Source: Bryobacterales bacterium
GTDB taxonomy: Bacteria; Acidobacteriota; Terriglobia; Bryobacterales; UBA6623
DNA length: 55,678 bases
Assembly: GCA_028819235.1 (NCBI GenBank)
Contig: JAPPMC010000026.1
Coordinates: forward strand, 1-55,678
Reading direction: 5' to 3'
A model generated the notes under the pieces. It worked only from the letters and a program-made list of their open reading frames with translations, was not told the origin of the DNA and did not search any database. The position numbers and the translations under genes are program-made. This document shows, piece after piece, positions 37,279 to 47,600 of this stretch. Position 1 is the stretch's first letter, and each line of letters begins with the position of its first letter.

Positions 37279-40023
37279 ATGATGTCCACGCAACAAGAGG
37301 ACAGTGTCCTTGACCTAGTCCAGGACACCCTGCTCACCCTAGGATATGACGCTACCGCGATCGTCCGCGACTACGATTTTGCCGTGAACGACAATCACAG
37401 CTCACATCATCAAGTGGACCTGGCCGCGTTCTCCGATCCAATCAAGCACGACATTCACACTTCCTGCATCGCAGCACAGCGACTCGATCCTAGCGACGAT
37501 GCAACAGACATCGTTGCTAGCTTCTCGTACTTAGCCACTCCGGTCGCTCTAACACTACAGTCAGAAGGTGCCGACGTATGGTCGGTACGATCATCTTCTC
37601 CTCCCGAACACCTGCGGCACCTCTCATACGATTCCCTCACCCAATATTTCACAGATCACGAGCAGGACTTCCGTCCCATCACCCTCAACGCCGCCAAGGT
37701 CCGCAATCAACAACTCAGCTTCTTCGATCTTGACAGGTCCCTACTACAATTCGCATACGACACTACCCAAAGCATTCTTGTCGCACGGTTCGAAACTGCC
37801 GTTGGAACGGCGAAGGACCTCCTCGCTAAGACACCGGATACACAGGACCATCACCTCACCAAACTCGCACTGCAACTTCTGGCTGCCGCAATCCTCGACG
37901 ACAAGCAGATGCTCGGCAGCACCCACTCCGAGAAAGCACTGGAGCTGCTACAACGCTCGGAATCCGCCTACAGTCAGTATTTTGATGCGACAGTAGCCAA
38001 GTCGATAGGTGCCGACATATCGCAAGCACTACTAGACGCTCTCCGGAACAACGTCACCTTTCGGAGCTTCTCTAACGAAATGCTTGGACATTTCTATGAG
38101 AATGCCCTTGTCGATCAAGTCCTCAGGCGCGACCTAGGTGTCTACTACACTCCCCAAGCTATAGCGAGGAGGATGTTAGCGAGATTGCCAATCGAGGATC
38201 TGCCGCCTACTGAGCGAACCATATTCGACGGTAGCAGCGGATCTGGGAATCTTCTCCTTGCTGGATACGAGCGACTCCAGGACTTACTTCCCGGCGCTTG
38301 GAGTCGAGAGCGGAAACACCAGTACCTCGTCCGAAGGCTTCACGGCGTTGATCTCGATCAGTTCGCAGCGCAAGTGGCCGGTCTGTCGCTGTTCTTCATG
38401 AGTCTGCCAGCCGGTGATGCCTGGAATGTCAAACCGGCAGACTTCTTGTCCAACGATGGACCCCTTCTCCCCTCTGCACCCACCGTCATGGTCGGGAATC
38501 CTCCGTTCGCAGGTTCACGATCCATAGATGGAAAGCGGCACGAAAAGGCGAGCACATTCCTTATGCGGTATCTTGACCTCCTTCGCCCAGGTGGTCTTCT
38601 CGGTGTCATCCTGCCGGAGTCGTTTCTCGAAACAACGAGCTGTCGCGATGCCCGCAAGCGACTCCTCCGAGAGTGCGATCTACTTGAAATCTGGCACCTG
38701 CCTGAAGGCATCTTCCCTATGTCCCAAGTAGCCACTGTCGTTCTCCTCGCGAAGAAGCGAGGAAAAACAGATACTAGTGCGAACTCGCCAATTCAGGTCG
38801 AAAGAGTGTCCTCAGTCGTCGCTGAGAAAGAAGCTTACCTCGCCGGCGGCCGACCACGATTCTCCTATGTCATTGACTCGACTGCACTGTGGCTCAATGA
38901 TCCCGACAGCCGAATGTTGACCTCGATGCTAGAGAACACCGTCTGGGGTTCTCTCCAGTTCAGCAGACGGCTAAACGACATCGCGTCGATACGCAATGGC
39001 ATCATCCCAGGTAGTCGTCAGCGCGCCTCTCACCTCAGCACTCAGAGGCGAGGCTCGGAGTGGAAACCTTGGCTAGCTGGCGTCCGCGATATTGACCCTT
39101 ACCTGGTCAGTCCAAGCACGAACCACTACGTATCGTATCCGGGGGACCTGCAATGGCCCCGCTTGGATCTCGAGCCGGTGTTCTCTTCTCCCTGGAGCAA
39201 GGTACTCCTCAACTCAGGCCGAGCGCCCAACAATCCCTGGCGCCTCCTCGCAGCAATTGACACAATTGGCGTCTTTCCCAGCCAGAGCTTTCACTGTCTG
39301 ATTCCCAAGTCTGACTCGGTTCGCCTTGAAGAACTCGTCGCCGTGCTGAATAGCTCGTACGCCAACGCCTGGATGGATAGCCGAAATCGCAAACGATGGC
39401 TCTCCGAAAGCACTCTTCGTGAAATGCCCATGCCGACGTTCACCGGGTCCACCCAGACGGAGCTCGTGGACCGTGTCACGGACATCATGCGGCTCAAGGA
39501 AGCCAATCAAGACCACACCCACCGGACCTCTGCACAAGCCACCACGCTCCGTCAACACATCCTTGCCATCGACGACCTCGTCTGTGACGCACTCGAAATC
39601 GACGAAGATGGCCGCCAAGTCTTCGAACAAATCTTTGCAGGCCACCGGCGTCCTGGAAGTGAATGGCCCAAGCCACACACCTCGAGCACCATACCTACAG
39701 AGGTCTTCACAGACCGGCAATGGCCAATCACCGGCGAGATTATGCATGTCGATGCAGAATCTTCAGAAGCAACACTCTGGGTTCGAGGCTTCAACGCCGA
39801 CCAACCATTTCAGATACCAATACCTGAAAGCTTGCCTGGCTGGGCACTACGTCCAGACACCGCGTTCCAAGCAGAGGTTCCTCGCCGAGCCAAGGAGATC
39901 AACTCTCTATTTGCAACAGACATTAGCGACGTCCGCCTCCTTGACTTTTCCTTCTCAAAACCTGAGGATTTAGTCCAGTTACTTCAACACCCCGACCGCC
40001 TGAACAGCTACTACGACAGCTGA
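37279..40023 (+). CDS. Eco57I-like methylase with altered motif I, 914 aa
   Basis: Motif I reads DGSSGSG (D317-G323) where DPACGSG is usual, and motif IV is NPPF (N407-F410). V-Y-Y-T-P-Q-A-I-A-R-R precedes the core. The N-terminus has a restriction-like strand pair with V-D-L-A-A-F (about 39-44), but the expected E-x-K is replaced by I-A-A-Q, so nuclease activity is doubtful. Target-recognition features lie at about 570-750. GC is low and codon use is unlike the STAND and helicase genes. The metallo-beta-lactamase gene starts 3 nt after the stop, so they form a unit. Confidence 0.78.
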   Translation: MMSTQQEDSVLDLVQDTLLTLGYDATAIVRDYDFAVNDNHSSHHQVDLAAFSDPIKHDIHTSCIAAQRLDPSDDATDIVASFSYLATPVALTLQSEGADVWSVRSSSPPEHLRHLSYDSLTQYFTDHEQDFRPITLNAAKVRNQQLSFFDLDRSLLQFAYDTTQSILVARFETAVGTAKDLLAKTPDTQDHHLTKLALQLLAAAILDDKQMLGSTHSEKALELLQRSESAYSQYFDATVAKSIGADISQALLDALRNNVTFRSFSNEMLGHFYENALVDQVLRRDLGVYYTPQAIARRMLARLPIEDLPPTERTIFDGSSGSGNLLLAGYERLQDLLPGAWSRERKHQYLVRRLHGVDLDQFAAQVAGLSLFFMSLPAGDAWNVKPADFLSNDGPLLPSAPTVMVGNPPFAGSRSIDGKRHEKASTFLMRYLDLLRPGGLLGVILPESFLETTSCRDARKRLLRECDLLEIWHLPEGIFPMSQVATVVLLAKKRGKTDTSANSPIQVERVSSVVAEKEAYLAGGRPRFSYVIDSTALWLNDPDSRMLTSMLENTVWGSLQFSRRLNDIASIRNGIIPGSRQRASHLSTQRRGSEWKPWLAGVRDIDPYLVSPSTNHYVSYPGDLQWPRLDLEPVFSSPWSKVLLNSGRAPNNPWRLLAAIDTIGVFPSQSFHCLIPKSDSVRLEELVAVLNSSYANAWMDSRNRKRWLSESTLREMPMPTFTGSTQTELVDRVTDIMRLKEANQDHTHRTSAQATTLRQHILAIDDLVCDALEIDEDGRQVFEQIFAGHRRPGSEWPKPHTSSTIPTEVFTDRQWPITGEIMHVDAESSEATLWVRGFNADQPFQIPIPESLPGWALRPDTAFQAEVPRRAKEINSLFATDISDVRLLDFSFSKPEDLVQLLQHPDRLNSYYDS

Positions 40024-40026
40024 CAA

Positions 40027-41032
40027 ATGTACTCCCCAACTGAGCCTGCCATGACGGTCACCTTTCTTGACGTTGGCCAAGGGGACTCAACGGTTGTAGC
40101 ACTACCCGCTGGTGATGGGCTGCTAGTCGATTGTCCTACAGGGTCGGACCACACCGTCGTTGACAAACTCGAAGGCGCGAGCATCACCACCCTCAATCTC
40201 GTCGTGATTACGCACTCAGACATTGACCACGCTGGAGGCGTTGTCGACGTCATTAAGTCCTTCAATGGAAACACTCTAAGGGTCGCCTATCTAATATCTA
40301 AATGACCGAAGCCTGAAGGAAGATGGACTCGACAATAGGAAGTTCCGCGTGCTACTTCAGGATCTTGCCCAGCTGATACGAGAAGGAGTTCAGTATCACT
40401 CGCCATACACGGGTGAGGTGACAGAGTTCGGCCAGGTATCGGTCTCAATACTACATCCGAACCCAGAGGACCATAGCGATGGCCTGGCTCGTAGCCAAAG
40501 AAACGACTGTTCCATTGTCGTCAGGCTCGAGTACGCGGGCAGTCGCGTACTCCTTGCTGCAGATATTGAGAGCCAAGGCTGGCAGTGGATCTTAGACCGC
40601 AACACGGACGTACGAGCAGACGTTCTCAAGTTCCCTCACCATGGAGCCTGGCACGAAGGCGGTCCCCAGCTTGATGAGATTATCGATGCAGTTGAGCCTA
40701 GTGTAGTAGTGATCTCCGTGGGTTCCACGAACAGCTATGGCCATCCTGCCAACAGCGTGTTGGAAGCCTTAAGGTCACGGCAGGGTCACCTTAGGATGTT
40801 GTGTACTCAGGCTACTCCTAAGTGTCATAGCGGGTTGCAGGAGGTTGCAGCCACTGCTCGTAGTCTTCTATCAGATAACAGCAGGGGCGGGCATTCCTTT
40901 CGGAGGTCCGATGCGTGTCCCTGCGCAGGGCACGTCACTGTGCGACTTTCCTCGGCAGGAGTAGATATCAGCCCGACCTTGAGCGAGCATGAGAGCATCA
41001 TCGACCTCTTTGAAAGTCCTCAGTGTCGGTAA
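40027..41032 (+). pseudogene. ComEC-like metallo-beta-lactamase hydrolase, frameshifted by one base
   Basis: The first frame (40027-40305) gives T-F-L-D-V-G-Q-G-D-S and T-H-S-D-I-D-H-A-G-G, the metal site of MBL-fold ComEC-like hydrolases. It then stops after I-S-K. Removing one A from the AAA run at 40300-40302 joins it to the frame ending at 41032, which has F-P-H-H-G and G-S-T-N-S-Y-G-H-P, the remaining family motifs. The joined protein would be about 335 aa, with ATG 40051 as an alternative start. It lacks ComEC membrane segments, so it is a soluble hydrolase. Either a real inactivating mutation or a base-calling error at the A run explains the break. Confidence 0.75.
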
Positions 41033-41095
41033 GTCATGGGCATGCCACAGTTTGGATGCTGAGTGTCGACATTGTTTGGATCGGTGTCTGAGCGA

Positions 41096-41453
41096 TGATT
41101 ACACAGCGTGCCGTCGACCGTGATGTCATCCTGGGACAGCAGCCGCTCCCGGTTCTTGATGAACGTGGTCTGGTGAAGCGGCTCGTCTTCGAGAATGATG
41201 TCTTGGAATCACTTGAACAGCAGGTTGAGGCTCAGCTGCTCGCAGAACTGACGCTTCGAGCGGACCATGTAGAAGGCCATCAGCAGGCTCGCCTTGTGTA
41301 GGTGCACGTGCGGGACCGAGAGCCGACCCGTGTCCGCGTAGATCTCATCGAACAAGGGCGACATGCGCCTCAGCGCCGAGTCGGCCAGGGGCTTGGACCT
41401 CCGGAGCAGGTTTCCTTGGGGACGAAGCCGTCCGGCGCCAGGCTCAGCATCAT
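41096..41453 (-). pseudogene. IS5-like transposase remnant (N-terminal part)
   Basis: Read on the minus strand, the sequence gives M-L-S-L-A-P-D-G-F-V, then after a frameshift near 41400 S-P-L-F-D-E-I-Y, M-V-R-S-K-R-Q-F-C-E-Q-L and N-L-L-F-K. A TGA at about 41209 stands where the family has Trp, and the frame continues with H-Q-T-T-F-I-K-N-R-E-R-L-L. These are hallmarks of the N-terminal domain of IS5/IS1182-type transposases. The catalytic part is absent. An IS end lies just upstream at 41531-41555. Confidence 0.72.
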
Positions 41454-41530
41454 CGCTGCCTGCCGCTCACCCTCACCGCGTATCGCAGACCTCCTTCAGC
41501 TAACGGTTCAACACCTTGTCCACGATTGCT

Positions 41531-41555
41531 TGCGGTCGTTTTTCAGCAGTCTGCA
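41531..41555 (-). repeat. IS terminal inverted repeat next to the transposase remnant
   Basis: Read on the minus strand this begins TGCAGACTGCTGAAAAACGA, typical of IS5/IS1182-group ends. It lies about 80 nt upstream of the transposase remnant and points into it. A related 25-bp sequence, 22 of 25 identical, lies at 43215-43239 in the opposite orientation. Confidence 0.55.
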
Positions 41556-41561
41556 GGGTCA

Positions 41562-42038
41562 CTAGTTCGTGCTTCGTCCAATCAAGGACGCAGTCAGGTA
41601 CAACACTGGGACAGCGATCGCGACACAAAGGATTGGGCCTACGAGCGCGGCTGTGGTTTGGTTGGCGAAAACCGCCGCAGTTATCGCAGCAGCAAGAGCC
41701 ATCACGGTGACCAAGAGTGCAGTGTGGTCATGCGTGGTGAACACAGCTCGCACTTCCAAAGGGGTTACCCAGTTTCGCAGCGCATCGACCAATAGAGTCC
41801 AAGGGGCGATCAAAGACAATGCCAAGGCCGACAACACTGCTCCAAGAGAGGGTCCTTGGCTAGCCATGGCGATCAACACGACGATTGCGAACAGAGAGCC
41901 TCCAAGTACAATCGCACTACCGGAGACGCCGACTCGCTCAGTCACGCGACTTAGGGCTCGAGTCATCGATTCCATTGGATCACCTCCAGTCTGGTAGGCC
42001 TTGGCTACGTGGCGTTGAGTCCGCTTCAACTCCCGCAC
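41562..42038 (-). CDS. Small membrane protein, 158 aa
   Basis: The frame starts with GTG at 42036-42038. Four hydrophobic stretches are visible, at about residues 43-60, 65-85, 106-124 and 130-152, and short polar ends flank them. No family is recognised. It sits beside IS debris and could be an intact cargo gene or a leftover. Confidence 0.5.
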   Translation of the reverse strand: MRELKRTQRHVAKAYQTGGDPMESMTRALSRVTERVGVSGSAIVLGGSLFAIVVLIAMASQGPSLGAVLSALALSLIAPWTLLVDALRNWVTPLEVRAVFTTHDHTALLVTVMALAAAITAAVFANQTTAALVGPILCVAIAVPVLYLTASLIGRSTN

Positions 42039-43342
42039 GTTGATTCTATCTGAATCCGCTTAGGGTCAGTTCCCATCGCGGCCTGCACGTGTCAGAGTCT
42101 GGACTATCTGCGGAGCTCCGACTGTGACAAGCTGAACCACCTGAGGGGGCGTCGGGACCTGCAGTGTGCGGGTCTGGAATCGCTGCAGAAATCGGCGAGC
42201 AGCAGCCGATCTCAAGATTCGCCCATCGCCGCGAATTCAACGCCTGTCTCTGCGTGTCTATCAGTGTCTCTGTCGGCGCGGCAGGCCACGCAATCTCGGC
42301 AAGTGGCCCAAACTTCACGTGTGGATCGACCGCTGGACCAAGGCAAGATTGCTGCAGAAGGCACTTACCCACACAGACCTAGACACGCTGGCGGCAGCCA
42401 TCGCCATCGTCAAACTCCTTGCGCGCGGGTCGGGCGTATTGAGCACAAGGGGAGCGAGACGAGCGGCTGCTCATGCGGCGGCGGCTTGATATGGAAGCTG
42501 CGTTTCGTCGACGGTTGTTGGTTTCGTGCGACTGGGGCACGAAGCGCTTTGCGTTTCATGCCTGGAACCGCAACCGCAGAAGCTCAGACCACCAACGAGA
42601 AGTCCCACTCGATGGCATTTGATTTCGTCTGTTGTGGTGGGCCTACCCTCGTACCCTTCTGCCAAGCGCCCGTCACTCTCGCCCCCGCTCCGGCTGCGAA
42701 CACTGGCATAACCGGCGGCGCCCCCGCGACACGCTTGGAGGCATCCCAACGATCAGCTTCGTCGGACGGCCACTTGGTCGAAGGGGCCGAGAACGGAGCG
42801 GACTTGGCCATTTCGCCAGGCACTTCTATCGCTAGGATCGCACAAATGCCTAAGCCCCTGAGCCACCTTGCGCGCTGAGATGCGCACATCGGCTGCCTGT
42901 GCGTCAGCGCCGGCGTTGATGAGACTGCCGCTGCGCAAGACTGCGCCGACTACTGGCGTTCCGAAGATGAAGCTAGCCAAGAACACAAGCAGAGTCTTCA
43001 TTTGCGGGACCGCTTTCGCTATTGGGCCTGAGCAGGGTATCCAGCTGGCAAGCCACGGCGCGCACTGGCTCCGCGGACGAGTTGCCCCAAGATCTCAAAC
43101 CGGGCGACGGCGTGATTGTCCCGGCCTACAACTCCACCTTCGCGACCGACTATCCGCAATGCTGGAGATTCAGTTTGGCCCCTTATCGCGCCAATCATTT
43201 GCCCCAACTGCTGTTGCAGGCTGCTGAAAAAGGAGCGCAAGAGACCACGAAGGAAGCGTTGATCCGATGTACTCGCCAAATGTGGGCTGCGTTAGCAATG
43301 GCTGGTCGCGGCGTGGACAACCTGCGAATGGCGCTCGTAGCA
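42039..43342. other. Decayed stretch with gene fragments
   Basis: No convincing complete gene is seen. On the plus strand, 42166-42489 (GTG start) gives a natural-looking segment, LHVWIDRWTKARLLQKAL, in a 107-residue frame of unknown family. On the minus strand, 42753-43001 begins with a signal-like segment, MKTLLVFLASFIFG, and may continue in another frame to 42584. A piece of an IS end lies at 43215-43239. Confidence 0.35.
43215..43239 (+). repeat. Solo IS end
   Basis: TGCAGGCTGCTGAAAAAGGA and the following bases match the IS end at 41531-41555 (22 of 25 positions) but on the other strand. No transposase follows to its right, so it is a solo end left by deletion or one-ended decay. Confidence 0.5.
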
Positions 43343-43765
43343 TCAGAGTGGTTCGTGGCGGAGAAGCGCGGTGAAGCCGGCCTGTTCAAAGTCGCGATCG
43401 TAGGCCAGCGCCTCCGAGATGCCGCGTGCTTCCATCACAATGAAGCTTGCGCAGTCGGTCAGACTCCAGCGTTGGTCTGGGCGGGAGGCGTAGCGTTCGA
43501 AGGCAGCCTGAAACTGGGCGTCGGACTGCGGGATGATCTCAACCCGGGGACTCTGCGCGAGCCGCTCAACCAGTCGAGTAGCAGCCGATCTGGCACGCTC
43601 CCCGCTCCCTGCCTGGGATGCAAGGGTCTCGACCAACGCCATCTGAGTCGTGACAATCTCGAAATCGTTCAGACGAGCCGATGCTGCACGCGCACGCGCA
43701 TGCAGTTGGTCCCTGTTGTCGATCAGGGCGATCCAATAGCCCGAGTCGGCGAACAGCGCCGTCAT
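43343..43765 (-). CDS. VapC-like PIN toxin, 140 aa
   Basis: I chose ATG 43763-43765, which overlaps the antitoxin stop by one base. Conserved acids are D7 in F-A-D-S-G-Y-W, E46 in V-E-T-L, D104 in W-S-L-T-D-C-A-S-F and D123/D125 in Y-D-R-D-F, the usual VapC set for RNA cleavage. Paired with the small protein encoded upstream, it forms a type II toxin-antitoxin module inside the decayed stretch. Confidence 0.85.
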   Translation of the reverse strand: MTALFADSGYWIALIDNRDQLHARARAASARLNDFEIVTTQMALVETLASQAGSGERARSAATRLVERLAQSPRVEIIPQSDAQFQAAFERYASRPDQRWSLTDCASFIVMEARGISEALAYDRDFEQAGFTALLRHEPL

Positions 43766-44025
43766 CAGTCGTCGTGGTGCTTGGGATGGCCGTACAGATA
43801 GTGCTTCTTGTGTCGCACGAAGTCCGTCGGGCGGTCTTCCCAAGCTTCCGGTGGATATTCGCTATGCACTTCGTCCACGAGCTCTAGCAGCCAGGAGCCT
43901 TGCGAATCTTGGTCGGACGGGTCCTCTGCAACCTCGATCATCACCCTGCACCCATCGGGGAGGCTAAGCGGCTCGAGCAGTTCGAGCTTGCCGTCGACGT
44001 AGCGGGCGCGGACGCGGGTCGGCAT
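43765..44025 (-). CDS. Antitoxin partner of the PIN toxin (DUF104-like), 86 aa
   Basis: I chose the ATG at 44023-44025 because AAGGAG lies at the right distance upstream. The N-terminus R-A-R-Y-V-D-G-K-L-E-L-L-E-P-L and V-M-I-E-V form the small beta domain of AF2212/DUF104-like antitoxins. The stop and the toxin start overlap in TGATG. The acidic C-terminal half would wrap the toxin. Confidence 0.78.
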   Translation of the reverse strand: MPTRVRARYVDGKLELLEPLSLPDGCRVMIEVAEDPSDQDSQGSWLLELVDEVHSEYPPEAWEDRPTDFVRHKKHYLYGHPKHHDD

Positions 44026-44678
44026 GGAGGGTCTCCTTCTTGGCCAGTGTATCGGGGAGAAGCAATGCCAGGGTCGAGAGGCCGTACATGGATGACGCGG
44101 ATATGCGTGAGTGGGCGGCTGGTGAATTCGGCGCAATGGCGAGTGCTTCCACGACGGTTCCTACGCCACACGGTCGCCAGCGACGAGCCTCAGGAGTTGC
44201 TAGTTGCCCGTCCGATGAAACTCGAACCCGTGAATCTGTGGCAGTCACCACACCGAGGTCTAGCCCCTAAAGCGCCACTACCCACTCGAACGTTCGCAGT
44301 ACAGTCCCTGTTGGCCTACCACCCGTGACAAAATCGAGAATCTTCTCGTTGACGTTCGCCGTCGTCTGCTGACGAAACTTCCAAAAACCAGCAACTCCAC
44401 CTCGCGGGCGCAGGGCATCTCCAGGTTCCTGCGGCTCCCCGCCTTTGGTGATGCCGGCTCGTCCGGCACCGGGCCGGTCAGCTGCTCCCGCTGTTCACGA
44501 CAGCACTTCACCAGTGCTGCGCGCGTCCGGCGGCCATCGTGCCGCGACTCGTAGTAGCTGGACGCCGTACGGTAGCTGACACACAGCTGCTGGGCTGCAT
44601 CTACCTGGTGCCTGGAAGCCCTGTACGCGAATGTTGGTCAGGTCGAATCGCCGAATGTCTGTCCCATAGGCTGGAGGT
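44026..44678. other. Gene-poor region upstream of the STAND gene
   Basis: Apart from the HTH remnant listed at 44278-44640, I see no gene. GGAGG at 44673-44677 sits one base before the ATG at 44679, unusually close for a ribosome site. No clear promoter was found. Confidence 0.35.
44278..44640 (-). pseudogene. Broken HTH protein of the same family as the right-end gene
   Basis: The minus strand encodes Q-V-D-A-A-Q-Q-L-C-V-S-Y-R-T-A-S-S-Y-Y, aligned with A-G-D-L-L-G-V-N-Y-R-T-A-A-K-C-L of the protein at 54552-55409, and both continue with charged helices (R-R-T-R-A-A-L against R-R-M-R-Q-A-L). No proper start precedes it, and the C-terminal part after V-F-G-S-F is lost. It is a relic of a related element. 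Confidence 0.5.
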
Positions 44679-47600
44679 ATGGCTGCCAGTCTGCGAGACC
44701 GGATCAGGACCGCACTTGCCGATCACTTGGACACGGATGGGTTCGAGGCTTGCGCCGCCGAACTGCTGCGCCCCCGATATGGGTCGTTGAAATGGGTCCC
44801 TGGTTCGAATGACGCTGGTCAGGATGGCCTCGGGGAGACCCGCGAAGGCAAAGAGTTTCTGTTCGTCGTCACGACGGAAGAGGATCCCGCCCGAAACCTG
44901 CGCAACAGCATCAAGAGTTATCAGGATGCCGCGGGCGACCGAACATCGGTCGTACTCGCCACCAATCGCGTGGTTACGGGGCGAAGTCAGCTGACGTTGC
45001 CCGCCAAACTCAAGGAAGAGCTTGGAGTCGATCTACTCGACATTCACGAGCGCGAGACGTTCGTCGAACTGCTCGCCGAACACCCACACTGGCGGAAGGA
45101 ACTCTTGGGCCTGAGCCGCGGTCCCGCTGGCGCCCTTACCCGCCAGTTTCAGCGAGACAATGCAGATCTCAGACTCGGTCTCATCGGTCGAGACGACGAA
45201 CTGCAGGCACTCAGCGGCGCAAGCGGGGATCTGATCGTCTTCGGAGTGCCCGGCGTCGGGAAATCCTACCTACTTGAGCATCTTTGCCAGGACCATGACT
45301 GGGGGTGGCTGGTCCGCGACCACGACCAGCCGATGCCCGAGTTGGCCGACGAGATCGTGGAGGAGCGGCCGGTCCGGGTCATCGTCGATGACGCGCACTT
45401 CGACTCCGGCCTGCAGTTGCTGACCCGTCTATCGCAACTGCGACAAGAGATCGAGCATCCGTTTGAGATCGTTGCCTGCTGCTGGGAAGACCGAACGGAC
45501 GATGTGGCCGCGTGCCTACCCCAAGCTCGCAGGATGCAGGTCCCGCTGTTGGAGCGAAACGACATTGGCGCCGTCCTTCGGAAGATGGACGTCTACGGAC
45601 CGCCCCAGCTCGTCGCCGAGATCATCAAACAGGCGCGCGGACGCGTGGGGCTCGCTGTCACCTTGGCACGGGCATCCCGGGAGGGTAGAGGCTGGGATGT
45701 CGTCACAGGCAGGATGTTGACCAGACAGGCGCTGAAGTTCAATGAGCGTCTCTTCTCCGACGACTTCCTGTTCGAGCTTGGTGTGATTGCGCTTACGGAC
45801 GAAGATGGCCTGAGTCAGGAGCAGGTTGTAGAGGCACTGGGTACTGATAGTCGGACAGTAGCCAACGCGATTCGACGGGCCGCGTCGAGCGGCACCATCG
45901 AGAATCACCCGTACGACCGCCGCCGGTTGCGCGTGCAGCCGCGAAGCTTGAGATTTGGACTTGTCCGCAAGGCGTTCTTCGGCGGGCCCGGATCGCTTGA
46001 TCTGGAACGAGTTCTTGAGAAGCTTGAGAATCCGGCGGCTGCCGCCATACCGCTGATTGTCGTCGCCGCGGAGGAACGAGCCCTCGATCGTCGGTTGATC
46101 ACGCGGCTGATCGACTGGAACGATGTCGATTCCGCTGCCGTCTTCGCGGAACTCGGCCTCGAAGAGTTTGAGCAGGCCGCTGCGAATGCGCCGCAACACC
46201 TGCCCAGAATCGCGCGGGCCGGTATCCGCGCTCACGGGCTCAGCGAGAGACTGCTCACGGTGCTCCTCTATGCAGCCGAGCCCGTGAAATCCAGGCGGCA
46301 GGCCGACTCGGATCATCCTCTGGCGATCGTTCGCAGCCACCTGTCCTCGCGCTTTGCCGCGATGGCGGACCGAATCGTTGTCGTGCAGACGGCGGGCCGC
46401 TGGGCCGACCAGGGGGGAAACTTGGAAGTCGCGGGGGAGGCGGCGATGGCGTCCGTCAGTCCGTGGGTCGACGACAGCGAACTCGATCCCGTGAACCAGG
46501 ACCAGATCTCGATCTACTACGGGATTCAACCGGTCGAATTCCTCCGTGAGCTTGAATCCGTTTGGGATCAACTGCTCAGCTTTCTCAGGAATCATCCGCA
46601 GATACCGCCCAGGCTGATCCTCGACGCCCTCCACCCCTGGGTGTCTCCAGGCACAATGCGCGACGGAGGGCCAATCCCTTCTGAGGCGAGACAAGCGTTG
46701 CGAGAGACCGCACGCCAAGTCGTCGCGGAACTGGCGACCATCTACGATGCTCGACCGATCGCGATGAGACGGCTATCGAGGATGGCGACACGGGTCGAGG
46801 TAGAGGTCGCACCATGGAGCGGCCAGTTCATTCACGCGCTCTACGCGTCTCGCGACCCGAAGGAGGACGACCGAGTCACCGCAACAGATGAGCCCACGGA
46901 AGACGCCAAGGACACCATCCGAGTGGTCGCGGGTCAGCGTGCCCTACGTGGACCCTCTGACTTGGCCGATGAGATTGTCGCCGTCGAGGTCGAGACCATC
47001 GCTGTCGGGGTCGGACTGCCTCCCCTGCTCAAGATGTACGTGGCCGAGCTCGCAACTCGCGTACCGTCTCCCGTTGGGTTCGCGCGTGCCTTGGTCGAAC
47101 GACACAGCCACTCTTGGCTCGTGGACGCCGCGACTTCGGTCCTTGCGCCAGAGCCAACCGCAGACTTCCAGCAGCTGATCGAAGAACTGCTGTCCGCCGA
47201 TCAGTACCGGCGGGTCGGCACGCGTCTTGGTCTCCAGCCAGGCGTTCACGCTGCCGTCCGCACCCTCGCCATCGAAGCTCTTCGGCCCGACCAAGCGGAC
47301 GATGTCGTCTTCTACTCCAAGATCGGCATGATTGCCCCGCATGAGCTGCAGGCAATCGTGGAGGATTCCGAATCTCGATTGGGACAGGAGGTTGCGCTGA
47401 GCGCATTGCACGATGCGAGCGCGGCGCAAAGAGATGGATTGGACCTTCAAGACTCTCTCCACACGGCGTGCCGCAGTCGTGTCGCCGGTTATCTCCGGCA
47501 ACCATCCTCTGACACGCATCAGAGTTGGATGCTTGAGCAAGTGCTGCGCCGTGATTCGGCACTCTGCACGGAGTGGATAGAGAATTGGATGAAGGCCGCA

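Noticed and set aside
40027..41032. A natural-competence ComEC gene
   Set aside because: Only the MBL-fold part is present, with no membrane segments and no other competence genes except a short DprA-like protein typical of defence loci.
45516..46718. A 400-codon minus-strand frame
   Set aside because: It is a shadow of the STAND gene, produced by GC-rich third positions.
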